From a virus: a stretch of 61,863 nt of DNA. The stretch lies in the IMG/VR virus record IMGVR_UViG_3300037247_000311, positions 1 through 61,863 of that record; one strand, 5' to 3'. A model generated the notes under the pieces. It searched no databases. It worked only from the letters and a program-made list of their open reading frames with translations, and was not told where the DNA came from. Below, piece by piece: positions 8,289 through 15,385 of this stretch. Position 1 is the first letter of the stretch; each line of letters starts with the position of its first letter. Made by a program: the position numbers and the translations under genes.

Positions 8289-8780
8289 CTAGGAAATGGC
8301 GATGGGGGGTTCTTCCTCTGGTGGTTCCACCCACCCAGGAGGTTGACCAGGACTATCTGGCGTTAGGGGAAGTTCGTCATCCTTCTTGATACCCTTCAGC
8401 ATCTCACTAGACCACGTAGCGTGGGGGTCGGCTGCAATCTCCGACGTACCAGCAATGTGCTGGCCAATATCAAGATACCAGAACCCACGGAAGAGTTGGA
8501 TGAGCAAATCTGTGCCTACTCCACCAAGGCCGTCAAAGCTAACGCTGGCATCTATCAGCCATGCTTCGGCCTCTGTACAATCAATACCTACTGTAGTTAG
8601 GTCTTCGTCAATCTGACGAAGAATCGTCGTGTTGATCTTCTGGCGCAGGCCACGCATAACTGCATCTATCTTCGCCTGTGGGGCCTCCGTTGGCCAGTCT
8701 ATGTCCATTCCAGGGCGAACAACTCCTCGAATGTACCACGCAGCATCACCAGTAAGGGTAAGTACAAATGTATCACTCAT
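8289..8780 (-). CDS. Hypothetical protein (163 aa)
   Basis: Begins MSDTFVLTLTGDAAWYIRGV; mixed alpha/beta with a Pro/Glu-rich disordered tail (PGQPPGWVEPPEEEPPIAIS). Start overlaps the end of the upstream gene by one base. No family recognised. It lies upstream of the late promoter box, in the group of small genes at the start of the minus arm. Confidence 0.72.
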   Translation of the reverse strand: MSDTFVLTLTGDAAWYIRGVVRPGMDIDWPTEAPQAKIDAVMRGLRQKINTTILRQIDEDLTTVGIDCTEAEAWLIDASVSFDGLGGVGTDLLIQLFRGFWYLDIGQHIAGTSEIAADPHATWSSEMLKGIKKDDELPLTPDSPGQPPGWVEPPEEEPPIAIS

Positions 8781-9295
8781 CAGAGAAAGCCCCTCTCTGC
8801 ATCATACTGGCCCTCATATTTCGCCCAGGCACGCTCCCAGCGAGCAACTAGGGCACGTTGGAGAGAGAAAGGAAGCGCCTCTAGGTCTACGCGGAGTAGG
8901 CTTCGACTCTCAAGGTCCTTGAACCCTTTTGGTGTAGATGCGTATTCCTTATATAGCACAATCCATTCACGGTGCCTATCCCGCCAGTCATCATCGAATC
9001 TCCACCCCCATAGCTCCCTTACCCAGCCCATCCACGGGTCTACGGGGAACTCCGGACTACCTATAACAGCAGTAGTATAGCGGGCCAACTCACGGTCTAA
9101 TGCGTACTGGAAGCCCTGTATACGATCACGCGCTTCATCATCAGAGATTTCCCTATCTGTCCAGACAGCTTCAAAGTGAAAATTGGGGTAGAGGTCAGGG
9201 TGGAAGTATTGGCAGACTTCTTGAGCAAGATCGGTTATATCCTGGGCAAGTTCCTCAGGAACGCTTTGATAAGCACGAAGGTTAAAGTCTGCCAT
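8780..9295 (-). CDS. Hypothetical protein (171 aa)
   Basis: ATG with AAGGGGG upstream. Helical, rich in Trp, Asp and Arg (DPWMGWVRELWGWRFDDDWR). No family recognised. Coupled to the following gene by a one-base overlap. Confidence 0.72.
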   Translation of the reverse strand: MADFNLRAYQSVPEELAQDITDLAQEVCQYFHPDLYPNFHFEAVWTDREISDDEARDRIQGFQYALDRELARYTTAVIGSPEFPVDPWMGWVRELWGWRFDDDWRDRHREWIVLYKEYASTPKGFKDLESRSLLRVDLEALPFSLQRALVARWERAWAKYEGQYDAERGFL

Positions 9296-9327
9296 TGTGC
9301 CCCCTTATAGTACTCCCTTAGTACGAG

Positions 9328-9477
9328 TTACTTACGAGGGGCTGTTCTGGTAACAGCGTCACGCCGCTGATCTGGACAGAGCCGTTTTGGTTCGTAATAT
9401 CTCTCTGGTGACGGCTTCTTATCTGGAGACTTCTCAGGAGCCTTTGGAGGGGCCTTCACAGGCGCTTCGGTTGGCAT
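9328..9477 (-). CDS. Pro/Lys-rich small protein (49 aa)
   Basis: Start chosen at the ATG at 9477, seven bases after GGGAG; a longer upstream frame lacks an SD. The product is mostly Pro, Lys, Ala and Glu (KAPPKAPEKSPDKKPSPERY) followed by a basic tail, and is probably disordered. Function unknown. Confidence 0.6.
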   Translation of the reverse strand: MPTEAPVKAPPKAPEKSPDKKPSPERYYEPKRLCPDQRRDAVTRTAPRK

Positions 9478-9517
9478 TAGGGTACTCCCTTCGTACCTTC
9501 CATTGTAGCATAAGGTA

Positions 9518-9715
9518 CTACTGTGTGTCAATAGGGGGGCTCTCTTCCTGTAATCCTATTTCCTTGTCTACATCCTTTAGCGCCGCACATACCGAACAAG
9601 GGGAATCGTGATACTGCTGACCAATAGGGATCATATCTCCATACTCAAGGGCAAGGCTCGCGTGTTCCTCTAAGAGCGCCACATATAGCTGGCGTAGTAG
9701 ACTATCTTCAGTCAT
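9518..9715 (-). CDS. Small acidic protein with CxxC (65 aa)
   Basis: Start ATG at 9715 overlaps the upstream stop (ATGA). Helical N-terminus (MTEDSLLRQLYVALLEEH), a CSVC pair at about residue 44, and an acidic tail. Function unknown. Confidence 0.65.
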   Translation of the reverse strand: MTEDSLLRQLYVALLEEHASLALEYGDMIPIGQQYHDSPCSVCAALKDVDKEIGLQEESPPIDTQ

Positions 9716-9933
9716 CCAAATACCCTCTCCATTAGCCAGAAACCCAGCCCTGCACTCAGACCCGCTATAAATCCAGCGATTACACGTTCGGTTATGTCCT
9801 TCCAGTTCCAGGCACCACGCCAACGGAGGAAGCCAAGGATATGAGACTCAGTCTTAGGCTCCCAGCGACCATAGACGGGGTCAGGATGTTGAACCCACTC
9901 TAAAGGGTCAGGATCAGGATGCCGTGTAGACAT
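9712..9933 (-). CDS. Small membrane protein (73 aa)
   Basis: A soluble N-terminal half (HPDPDPLEWVQHPDPVYGRW) is followed by one clear transmembrane helix near the C-terminus (VIAGFIAGLSAGLGFWLMER). Starts inside the previous gene by 20 bases and shares ATGA with the next. A role in host takeover, lysis timing or membrane anchoring is possible; no family recognised. Confidence 0.68.
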   Translation of the reverse strand: MSTRHPDPDPLEWVQHPDPVYGRWEPKTESHILGFLRWRGAWNWKDITERVIAGFIAGLSAGLGFWLMERVFG

Positions 9934-10453
9934 CTGGATCCTCCCACGGATTGGCCGCTTTCTCCGGTAATGGGTTCAATGCGTCTGCCCTCTCCAGATC
10001 ACTTAGCCAGAACCCGTCCATGTTCGTGAACCGTCGCTGGTATCTCCCTTGCAGCTTCCATTCCATTAGGTCATCAAGGAGTGTCCCATAGGCTATGCAG
10101 AGTTTCTGCTGGCATTCATAGTCCTCGTGGAACACAGCAGGACACCGGAGGGAAGTCTTCGGTAGGGCCTTAGTACAGTGGAGAAGTCCAACCTTACCAT
10201 ATTCACAGTGAATCCTAAAGGCCCTCTCTGCGTCCTCCAGAGACTTAGGAACATACCGCCGACACTGACGATCCTCCCATATACGAGCGCCCGCCTTTAC
10301 GCGATTCCTGTAGGTACGCATAGAGACTCTCTTCGCATGGCGGTCGTCTATGTATCGCCTAGGAGCGCCAACACGTGGTTCTTCCGTAAAGGACTCACCA
10401 CAACCACAAGCACATATGATCTGCTGGTTCCAGGGTGAGCGTTTGTCAGTCAT
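9914..10453 (-). CDS. Cys-containing protein (179 aa), possible DNA-binding
   Basis: The N-terminus has a CACGCGESF knuckle followed by PRRYIDDRHAKRVSMRTYRN, a pattern often seen in phage proteins with a zinc knuckle joined to a basic helix. Later Cys residues (C, HCTKAL, RCPAVF, ECQQKLC) are scattered. No catalytic motif seen. Nucleic-acid binding is an inference. Confidence 0.65.
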   Translation of the reverse strand: MTDKRSPWNQQIICACGCGESFTEEPRVGAPRRYIDDRHAKRVSMRTYRNRVKAGARIWEDRQCRRYVPKSLEDAERAFRIHCEYGKVGLLHCTKALPKTSLRCPAVFHEDYECQQKLCIAYGTLLDDLMEWKLQGRYQRRFTNMDGFWLSDLERADALNPLPEKAANPWEDPDVYTAS

Positions 10454-10655
10454 CAGTACTAAGGGCGTCTATGCGATCACGTAGTTCTTGGATGTCAGAG
10501 TCTCTAGCCCTACCACAAGAGCCGATACATATAGCATCGTTTAATAACTCGCCGAGCAGATCGCGCAGCGCAGGAACCATATCCGTATACCAAAGGGCCA
10601 TGGGGCGAGAAAGCGTACGACGTACCGTTTCCCATGCTTCTTCTAGTTCAGCCAA
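10446..10655 (-). CDS. Small helical protein (69 aa)
   Basis: Start chosen at TTG 10655 because AGGAGG lies exactly seven bases upstream; the longer frame to 10733 has no SD. Begins MAELEEAWETVRRTLSRPMA and ends with an acidic coiled-coil-like helix. Function unknown. First gene after the structured leader at 10656-10916. Confidence 0.62.
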   Translation of the reverse strand: MAELEEAWETVRRTLSRPMALWYTDMVPALRDLLGELLNDAICIGSCGRARDSDIQELRDRIDALSTDD

Positions 10656-10916
10656 TTGTGTGCCTCCTAAAGTTCCCACCCGATCTCTAGGTATCCCCAG
10701 AAACCATACCAATCCCGTCCGTTCTAGGCCCATCTAGCAGACCTATTGTAGCACGGATCACACTATTGGGGAGAAGACCTCCCCAGTTTCAACAGGCCCC
10801 GCCTTGGCTAAGCCTGTTAGCTCAGGGTTGTCCTGCCAGACCACACCTGAGGAGAACAATGCGCCCCACACCACACATCCACTACCACTCCAAAAGTGGG
10901 GCGCTTTCCTAGGAAA
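10656..10916 (-). ncRNA. Long structured leader RNA region
   Basis: About 260 bases without a convincing gene, downstream of a strong minus-strand promoter. Three perfect inverted repeats are visible: 10861-10869 with 10896-10904 (nine pairs), 10791-10797 with 10812-10818 (seven pairs), and 10768-10773 with 10779-10784 (six pairs, five-base loop). No T-run follows any stem, so these are not simple terminators. A leader or small RNA is the natural reading; function unknown. Confidence 0.45.
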
Positions 10917-10922
10917 CTACTA

Positions 10923-10952
10923 ATTATACCACGAGCCAATCTCGTTTGTCAA
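10923..10952 (-). promoter_or_regulatory. Strong minus-strand promoter
   Basis: On the minus strand: TTGACA (10947-10952), 18-base spacer ending in TGG, TATAAT (10923-10928), both boxes at consensus. Starts immediately after the 3' end of the tRNA-like element. Confidence 0.85.
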
Positions 10953-10958
10953 GGGGAG

Positions 10959-11026
10959 TGGAGGCGGTGTGAGTTGAACACACGTTTGACAGCGGATTAC
11001 TCCGTTGCCACTTCCCCGTCGCCCCC
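10959..11026 (-). tRNA. tRNA-like element or degenerate tRNA
   Basis: A seven-pair acceptor stem (GGGGGCG with CGCCTCC, one G-U) plus discriminator A, and a perfect T-arm (GTGTG-TTCAACT-CACAC) with the invariant TTC and A positions. The middle is too short (about 36 bases) and has no good D-stem; the anticodon stem (around CGGAGTAATCCG) is imperfect and no anticodon can be assigned. No CCA is encoded. It is probably a tRNA remnant or a tRNA mimic. Confidence 0.5.
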
Positions 11027-11031
11027 ACATG

Positions 11032-11244
11032 CTACGCCTCTGATTTTACGTATTTTCGTATTTGTACAACCAAATCCGTAAAGGCCTCATCGTCCAATGA
11101 TAACTGAACGCGATCAGTTGCAAGAGTCTGCATTTTATCATCTTCGTAGAAGCCTTCTAGTGGCTTGTCCACCATAACCCCAACCAGCCCCGTTATAGTG
11201 ACAAGTACCGAGTCTTGGTCCTCACGTTCGATTTCCACGCACAT
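11032..11244 (-). CDS. Small protein of minus arm (70 aa)
   Basis: ATG at 11244 with AGGAGG five bases upstream. Predicted beta strands then helix (DSVLVTITGLVGVMVDKPLE ... VVQIRKYVK). No family recognised. Own promoter candidate at 11262-11290. Confidence 0.75.
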   Translation of the reverse strand: MCVEIEREDQDSVLVTITGLVGVMVDKPLEGFYEDDKMQTLATDRVQLSLDDEAFTDLVVQIRKYVKSEA

Positions 11245-11261
11245 AGATACCTCCTACTTAC

Positions 11262-11290
11262 AGTCTACTATATTACTCCCCAGAAGTCAA
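11262..11290 (-). promoter_or_regulatory. Minus-strand promoter candidate
   Basis: TTGACT (11285-11290), 17-base spacer, TAGACT (11262-11267), placed just upstream of the gene at 11032-11244 and overlapping the end of the gene before it. Confidence 0.55.
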
Positions 11291-11455
11291 GGCCCCTTTG
11301 ATCGGTTCTTGACACCAACACGCCCTTCCTGTCCACTGTCCAGCATAGTCAGTATGATCCTTCTTACCACATTTCTGACACTCTCGATGGCAGATGGGCG
11401 GATTTGTGTCTATAAGAATCGGTGACCGCTTCCATTTGTGATCACAATTCTCCAT
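11273..11455 (-). CDS. Small zinc-ribbon-like protein (60 aa)
   Basis: ATG with GAGGA upstream. Cys/His pattern CDHKWKRS ... CHRECQKCGKKDH ... CWC suits a small zinc-binding fold. Such phage proteins often modify or bind host factors, but no function can be assigned. First gene of the minus arm. Confidence 0.75.
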   Translation of the reverse strand: MENCDHKWKRSPILIDTNPPICHRECQKCGKKDHTDYAGQWTGRACWCQEPIKGALTSGE

Positions 11456-11473
11456 GGTTCCTCCTCACATTCC

Positions 11474-11503
11474 ATAGTAACACGGGATACCTCCCAAAGT
11501 CAA
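11474..11503 (-). promoter_or_regulatory. Minus-strand promoter for first leftward gene
   Basis: TTGACT (11498-11503), 18-base spacer, TACTAT (11474-11479), ending about 20 bases upstream of the gene at 11273-11455. Confidence 0.6.
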
Positions 11504-11755
11504 GGATAGAGTAGGGGAACATATGTGCTACCCCTTACCCCTCCCCCAAAACCTGAGATTTCTACGACTGAGCAGGCATACATCCTCCTACGTGCGCGCT
11601 CCAGGTGCGCCCCCCTTCGCATGCTCGCTATGTGCATATGGGGGGTGGGGGGGTGTGATCGTACACGGGGGTATAGGGGGGTAGAAAGATGGTCCTCCAG
11701 GGTATATATGTATGTATAGAGAGGACAGCACGATGCCCGCCCTGACCACCCTTCT
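11504..11755. other. Non-coding part of divergent control region (left)
   Basis: No believable gene. It is downstream of the outer minus-strand promoter and contains pyrimidine-rich blocks on the minus strand (CCCCCCTATACCCCC, CCCCCCCACCCCCC) and a TATATATGTATGTATA stretch. A long minus-strand frame at 11500-11784 starts upstream of the promoter and has no SD, so it is not counted. Confidence 0.5.
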
Positions 11756-11784
11756 AGTGTAACATATATAAATGGCTTTGTCAA
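11756..11784 (-). promoter_or_regulatory. Outer leftward promoter
   Basis: TTGACA (11779-11784), 17-base spacer, TACACT (11756-11761) on the minus strand. Its first bases, TTGACAAAGC, are the same as those of the rightward promoter at 12259, so the two arms may be controlled together. Confidence 0.65.
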
Positions 11785-12216
11785 TACCTAGCTTACCTAT
11801 ACATGTCGGTCGTGCTTAGGGGGTTTATCCGGAGAAGCCATGATACCTAGGCTACATAGGTATACCCGTCTATATAGTGATGATGGAAGGGAGGGTATGT
11901 GAGTGAGGCTACACTAACTCCCGTATCTAGCATATACTTACTTAGGCACTTAGGGTGTACTCATTGTAGCTCTTAGTATGTACCTATCTATGAATGGACC
12001 GTATGCTTACCTGGAGACTTAGTATGGACTTCCTTATACGCGCAGGCGCGATTAGAATAGACTAGGAGAACCTTAACGTTGACGTACGGGTTAGGGTCAT
12101 AGGGGGCTGCTTATCTTAGTCGGTGCTTGGCTAGGGGGTACTAAGGATAGGGTAGCATCTGGGAGTATTTAGTAGCATGACTATGGGATTTGACGCATGA
12201 GGGTACCTGCCAGCTA
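11785..12216. other. Non-coding divergent control region, possible origin
   Basis: About 430 bases without genes between the two arms. It holds an inverted repeat ATACCTA/TAGGTAT (11843-11863), repeated ACTTAG and CTTAGTATG words (around 11930-12030), GCGCAGGCGCG, and a TTGACG near 12080 without a clear -10. Repeats in a divergent intergenic region suggest operators or an origin; neither is shown. Confidence 0.4.
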
Positions 12217-12225
12217 TGGTATAAC
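12217..12225 (+). promoter_or_regulatory. Extended -10 promoter candidate
   Basis: TGGTATAAC matches the extended -10 (TGnTATAAT) seen in other promoters here; no good -35 at the right distance. Confidence 0.35.
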
Positions 12226-12258
12226 GGATTCCCGGGCTGCGGATGGCTGCCAACAGGT

Positions 12259-12287
12259 TTGACAAAGCATGGGGGATCAGCTATGCT
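12259..12287 (+). promoter_or_regulatory. Rightward early promoter
   Basis: TTGACA (12259-12264), 17-base spacer, TATGCT (12282-12287), 40 bases upstream of the first plus-strand gene. It is the first good promoter of the plus arm. Confidence 0.7.
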
Positions 12288-12327
12288 GTATCCAGATGGT
12301 CCAGACCAGACGGATAGGAGGTCTCAC

Positions 12328-12561
12328 ATGGGAAGGACGCCAGAACAGGCAGAAGCAGAGGGGCGAGTATTCTACGTCACCGTCCTTGACGCCAAGCGTA
12401 GAGGATTCCTACTTGGCCCATACGATACGCACCAAGAAGCGAGAGCGCACGTAGGTAGAGGGCGAGACTTAGCCTGCGCCAGCAATCTCCAAGCCCACTT
12501 CTACGGCTATGGCACATGCAGTGCACCCCGCAGCTTGGTGATCAATACAGTATTTAACTAG
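12328..12561 (+). CDS. Small early protein (77 aa)
   Basis: Start chosen at ATG 12328 because AGGAGG lies six bases upstream; the longer frame would begin ahead of the promoter. The core YVTVLDAKRRGFLLGPYDTH resembles short proteins found in early regions of many phages, which have a beta-hairpin plus helix, but no function is known to me. Confidence 0.75.
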   Translation: MGRTPEQAEAEGRVFYVTVLDAKRRGFLLGPYDTHQEARAHVGRGRDLACASNLQAHFYGYGTCSAPRSLVINTVFN

Positions 12562-12686
12562 CAGCCAAACCATCGACCAAGTCACGCGGCGGAAAGGCTA
12601 GGTGATTAGGGGAATGCCGCTAGACGGTGGTAGGGCTGAATGATTCGCAGTAGACCATGTGCTTACGCACGTGTAGGAGGAATAAC

Positions 12687-13301
12687 ATGGAAAGCAAGAC
12701 AGAGACAGCAATCCTTGAGGCCATCACAGCACAACAAGACGTACTCAAGGGCATCACTACGCGCATGGACGTGCTAGAGGAACAGGCAAGGGTGGTTACG
12801 GTCACGTCGCATGATGTGGCTGTAGCATCGCCGAAGACTATTGACAGACCGCCGAAGAGTAAGGGCCACAAGGTTACGACGATCAAGGCCGACGACCCAG
12901 AACTGCTATCCCTTCGCGGACAGATCACACGCGAGGGCAAGGCTAGGCTGATCGACAAGTGTGCAGCTCACAGCGTAGACGCGCTTCGGACGCTGATTCT
13001 CGCAGGCGGTAGGGCTGCCCGAGAGTTCATGGCCGACAAGCGTACGGCTGCCACAGCGGATGAGGAGTTCCACCTGGTAGACTCAGCCAACGGGCGCTAT
13101 GCCCACGCGCGGCTAGGCCGGATGGAAAGCGGCAAGGGACCGACGGTCGTCATCTCACACACGAAGACAGTGGGCGCGGCCAAGATGACTGCCGACATGA
13201 CAGATGAGCAGCTTCTCGCGCATAGGCCAGTGGGCGCGTCGAACAAGTACGCCGCCCGTCACGCCTGGCTGAAGCGCACGAGGGCTAACCTGGGCTCGTA
13301 G
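12687..13301 (+). CDS. Early protein with coiled coil (204 aa)
   Basis: ATG 12687 with AGGAGG upstream. The N-terminal 45 residues look like a coiled coil (AILEAITAQQDVLKGITTRM), then a basic linker (RPPKSKGHKV), then a mixed domain with a short basic tail. No family recognised. A regulatory or DNA-associated role is only a guess. Confidence 0.75.
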   Translation: MESKTETAILEAITAQQDVLKGITTRMDVLEEQARVVTVTSHDVAVASPKTIDRPPKSKGHKVTTIKADDPELLSLRGQITREGKARLIDKCAAHSVDALRTLILAGGRAAREFMADKRTAATADEEFHLVDSANGRYAHARLGRMESGKGPTVVISHTKTVGAAKMTADMTDEQLLAHRPVGASNKYAARHAWLKRTRANLGS

Positions 13302-13302
13302 C

Positions 13303-13461
13303 TAGATGGGAAGCCCGCCCGTGCCTTTGGGCCGAAACCCTAGCTAGGTGGGGCGGGCTTCAAGGACAGTTCCGGGCACCTGTATTTGGTAGATTTGGGC
13401 TGTCTACAGGTGTCAGTAGTAGGCGGGCTTCCCCCAGTATATCCCCCCGCCACTGGGGGAG
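13303..13461 (+). ncRNA. Structured RNA region with competing hairpins
   Basis: Gene-free. An 11-base-pair perfect stem joins 13310-13320 to 13351-13361. The right arm sequence GGCGGGCTTC is repeated at 13422-13431, so the same left arm could pair with either copy. Between and after them are two more hairpins: 13378-13385 with 13405-13412 (eight pairs), and 13431-13438 with 13452-13459 (eight pairs). The last stem ends just before the SD of the next gene, so it could control its translation. Confidence 0.55.
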
Positions 13462-13479
13462 GCCCAGCGGAGGTATAAC

Positions 13480-13665
13480 ATGCGGCGACTACTCATTCCA
13501 CTAGTGATCTTTCTGGGTTTAGCAGTATTCCCAATCCAAGCCGACGCCAAGCCCCTACGTGGGGCGTCCGAGTGTGTACGGTTCTACGTGGAGCTGGCAC
13601 AGAACATGGACGGGCCGTCAACCTTTGTGGGACGAAAGGTACAGGCAGGCTGTACGGGGCGCTAA
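13480..13665 (+). CDS. Small secreted or periplasmic protein (61 aa)
   Basis: GGAGG lies nine bases before the ATG. Residues 1-23 form a typical signal peptide (MRRLLIPLVIFLGLAVFPIQ, then ADA as a likely cleavage site), leaving a mature peptide of about 38 residues with two Cys (ECVRFYVEL ... QAGCTGR) that may form a disulphide. Phages use such exported peptides for exclusion or envelope changes; function here unknown. Confidence 0.75.
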   Translation: MRRLLIPLVIFLGLAVFPIQADAKPLRGASECVRFYVELAQNMDGPSTFVGRKVQAGCTGR

Positions 13666-13716
13666 CGGATGGCGAATGGTAAGGGGCAGGGATGCCCCAT
13701 AGGTACGGAGGTACAC

Positions 13717-13911
13717 ATGGATGCCTTTGAGCAGCAGCGCGGGATGACAGCATACACCCAATGGTGGATAGCGCACCCCTGGCATGTTACCGGAACGCTA
13801 GAGAGTGGACAGGTGCCAGCGGACTGCAACTGTGGCTGCCAAGGGGCCACTAAATTGACGACATCGAAGAAGATGGACTCGCAACAAAGACGTGGAGGAG
13901 GACTAACATGA
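13717..13911 (+). CDS. Small Cys-containing protein (64 aa)
   Basis: Start at ATG 13717 with GGAGG five bases upstream; a longer frame from 13669 lacks an SD. Contains two Trp (TQWWIAHPW) and a CNCGC cluster near residue 46. Overlaps the next gene by four bases. Function unknown. Confidence 0.65.
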   Translation: MDAFEQQRGMTAYTQWWIAHPWHVTGTLESGQVPADCNCGCQGATKLTTSKKMDSQQRRGGGLT

Positions 13912-14060
13912 ACATACGCAGGTGCCTTGCCCGATGGCTAACACGCGTGGAGTGGCAGCTTGGTAGGCTGTCTTGGTGGCTTGACAGCCGGGAAGCGGAG
14001 CGAGTTTCACTCGCAGCTTATGATGAGTGGCGGGGACCTGCTGGACGTGGGCGGCGATAG
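13908..14060 (+). CDS. Small Trp/Arg-rich protein (50 aa)
   Basis: ATG 13908, preceded by GGAGGACTAAC, overlapping the previous stop by four bases. Product MNIRRCLARWLTRVEWQLGR..., likely an amphipathic basic helix. Function unknown. Confidence 0.6.
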   Translation: MNIRRCLARWLTRVEWQLGRLSWWLDSREAERVSLAAYDEWRGPAGRGRR

Positions 14061-14150
14061 GTGTGGAACAAACGACAGGTCGAAGGGAAGTAACTTCTGT
14101 AGGCCCTGTAGCGACACGTCCCACATGCAAGGAGAGGAAGGAGGACTAAC

Positions 14151-14264
14151 ATGATCACACCAGACCTGATATACATGCTTGACGCGATACGCCTAGAAAT
14201 CAAGGCCATGTCGCAGCAATTAGCTATCAGCCTTAGTAGAGGAAGCACCAATCGTAGCGCCTAG
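14151..14264 (+). CDS. Tiny protein (37 aa)
   Basis: ATG 14151 with GGAGGACTAAC, the same leader as the gene at 13908. Product MITPDLIYMLDAIRLEIKAM... is a single predicted helix. Function unknown. An inverted repeat (ACCTGT/ACAGGT) follows at about 14295-14325, ahead of the next gene. Confidence 0.55.
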   Translation: MITPDLIYMLDAIRLEIKAMSQQLAISLSRGSTNRSA

Positions 14265-14344
14265 TTACGAGCCCATAAAACGGGAGGTTGCTGTACCTGT
14301 GACGCGTGAACCAGTACAGGTGCGGTAAGGAAGGAGAACCATAA

Positions 14345-15385
14345 ATGACTAAACGCACATTTAATTATGGTCGGGTGGTAGCCCGTAGGAGCCTTGTGAG
14401 GTGCCTAGAAAGCTATCAGGCTAGCGTCGGGCAGGCACAAGAAGACCTAGATGCCTATGATCTTCCACGCCCTGAGGGGCCAACGCTTGATGAACTACAG
14501 GAACTTCCAGGTAGATGGCCGGAGCTAATGGGTATAGCCATCCGCAACAGGAAGATTCATGCCAAGTTTATTCCTGTATATTTTAGGAATAGCCGTGGTG
14601 CTAGGGCAATGAGTAGTGATCTACACGTAGTTCTTGACAGGGATGGGGAGCCTCGCCTAAATGGAGCACGTTCTCCCGGCATACATCCACACACACGTGG
14701 GTCTAATATATGTCGAGGAAATGTAACTAAACTTTTCTCCACTATGGTTGCTTCGAACCAAGTGATAGCATCGCTTGATCTCATTCGTCGGTGGCGTCTG
14801 GGCTATAAGTTGTCAGGTGTATATAGGGTAGGCTGGGAGGTGTGTGGGTGGCAATGGCTACATGATGTGCGGCAGGGTGTGGTTAAAACAGCCTGGGACA
14901 ATGGGCTAGTCCAAGATAACCGATCGGGTGTGGTACTCCCCTTAGAGGACGCTCTTGAAGGGAAAGTAGCTGACTATATTCATATGGGCCTACGCCAAGC
15001 GTGGGTACGCCCATCAGAGGTTAGAGACCCTGATGCTGCACCGCGTGAGTGTATTGGATGTCAGGGGCGTACGCTATTGTGCTCGTGTCATGAAGACCGT
15101 ACTTGTGTTGGCTGTCAACAGCGTCAAACTTGGTGCCTCTGTCAGGACTCAAGGTTTATTATAAACCGTGAGTTACGTTCTGGGGAGATACATGCAACTG
15201 GAGTTGTGCCCTCTGGTGAATATGATGGGCCATGTAGAGAATGTGGTGGCCCCGGCCCAAACATAGTTTACACAAGGACTGTGGGTGGTAGGGACAATTC
15301 TTCCTGCTACTATTGTGCCTCGTGTACAACATATGGTGCTGAGGCACTTAAGCTACGTGCAGAGATCGCAGGAGACGCTAAATGA
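14345..15385 (+). CDS. E2-like (UBC-fold) protein fused to zinc-knuckle repeats
   Basis: First gene of a ubiquitin-like cassette. Residues 70-160 have the layout of bacterial E2-like proteins: beta strands (IHAKFIPVYF, DLHVVLDRDG), then HPH at 114-116 and a Cys at 123 (NICRGN), then a helix pair. In that family the Cys accepts the ubiquitin-like protein from E1. Residues 236-271 hold two tandem 18-residue repeats of pattern CxxC-x6-CxC (CIGCQGRTLLCSC and CVGCQQRQTWCLC). Another CREC ... CYYCASC set is at 297-327. These probably bind zinc and might choose the target, like an E3. The stop overlaps the JAB start (ATGA). E2 assignment rests on short motifs plus the neighbours. Confidence 0.65.
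   Translation: MTKRTFNYGRVVARRSLVRCLESYQASVGQAQEDLDAYDLPRPEGPTLDELQELPGRWPELMGIAIRNRKIHAKFIPVYFRNSRGARAMSSDLHVVLDRDGEPRLNGARSPGIHPHTRGSNICRGNVTKLFSTMVASNQVIASLDLIRRWRLGYKLSGVYRVGWEVCGWQWLHDVRQGVVKTAWDNGLVQDNRSGVVLPLEDALEGKVADYIHMGLRQAWVRPSEVRDPDAAPRECIGCQGRTLLCSCHEDRTCVGCQQRQTWCLCQDSRFIINRELRSGEIHATGVVPSGEYDGPCRECGGPGPNIVYTRTVGGRDNSSCYYCASCTTYGAEALKLRAEIAGDAK

Noticed and set aside
10860-10913. Plus-strand 17-codon His-rich ORF with an SD, like a his leader peptide
   Set aside because: No plus-strand gene follows for over 1.3 kb and the strand is otherwise transcribed leftward; the hairpin explains the symmetry.
10959-11026. attP core derived from a tRNA 3' end
   Set aside because: No integrase, excisionase or repressor gene was recognised anywhere in the genome.
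11500-11784. 94-residue minus-strand frame
   Set aside because: It starts within the promoter at 11756-11784, lacks an SD and has unlikely composition.
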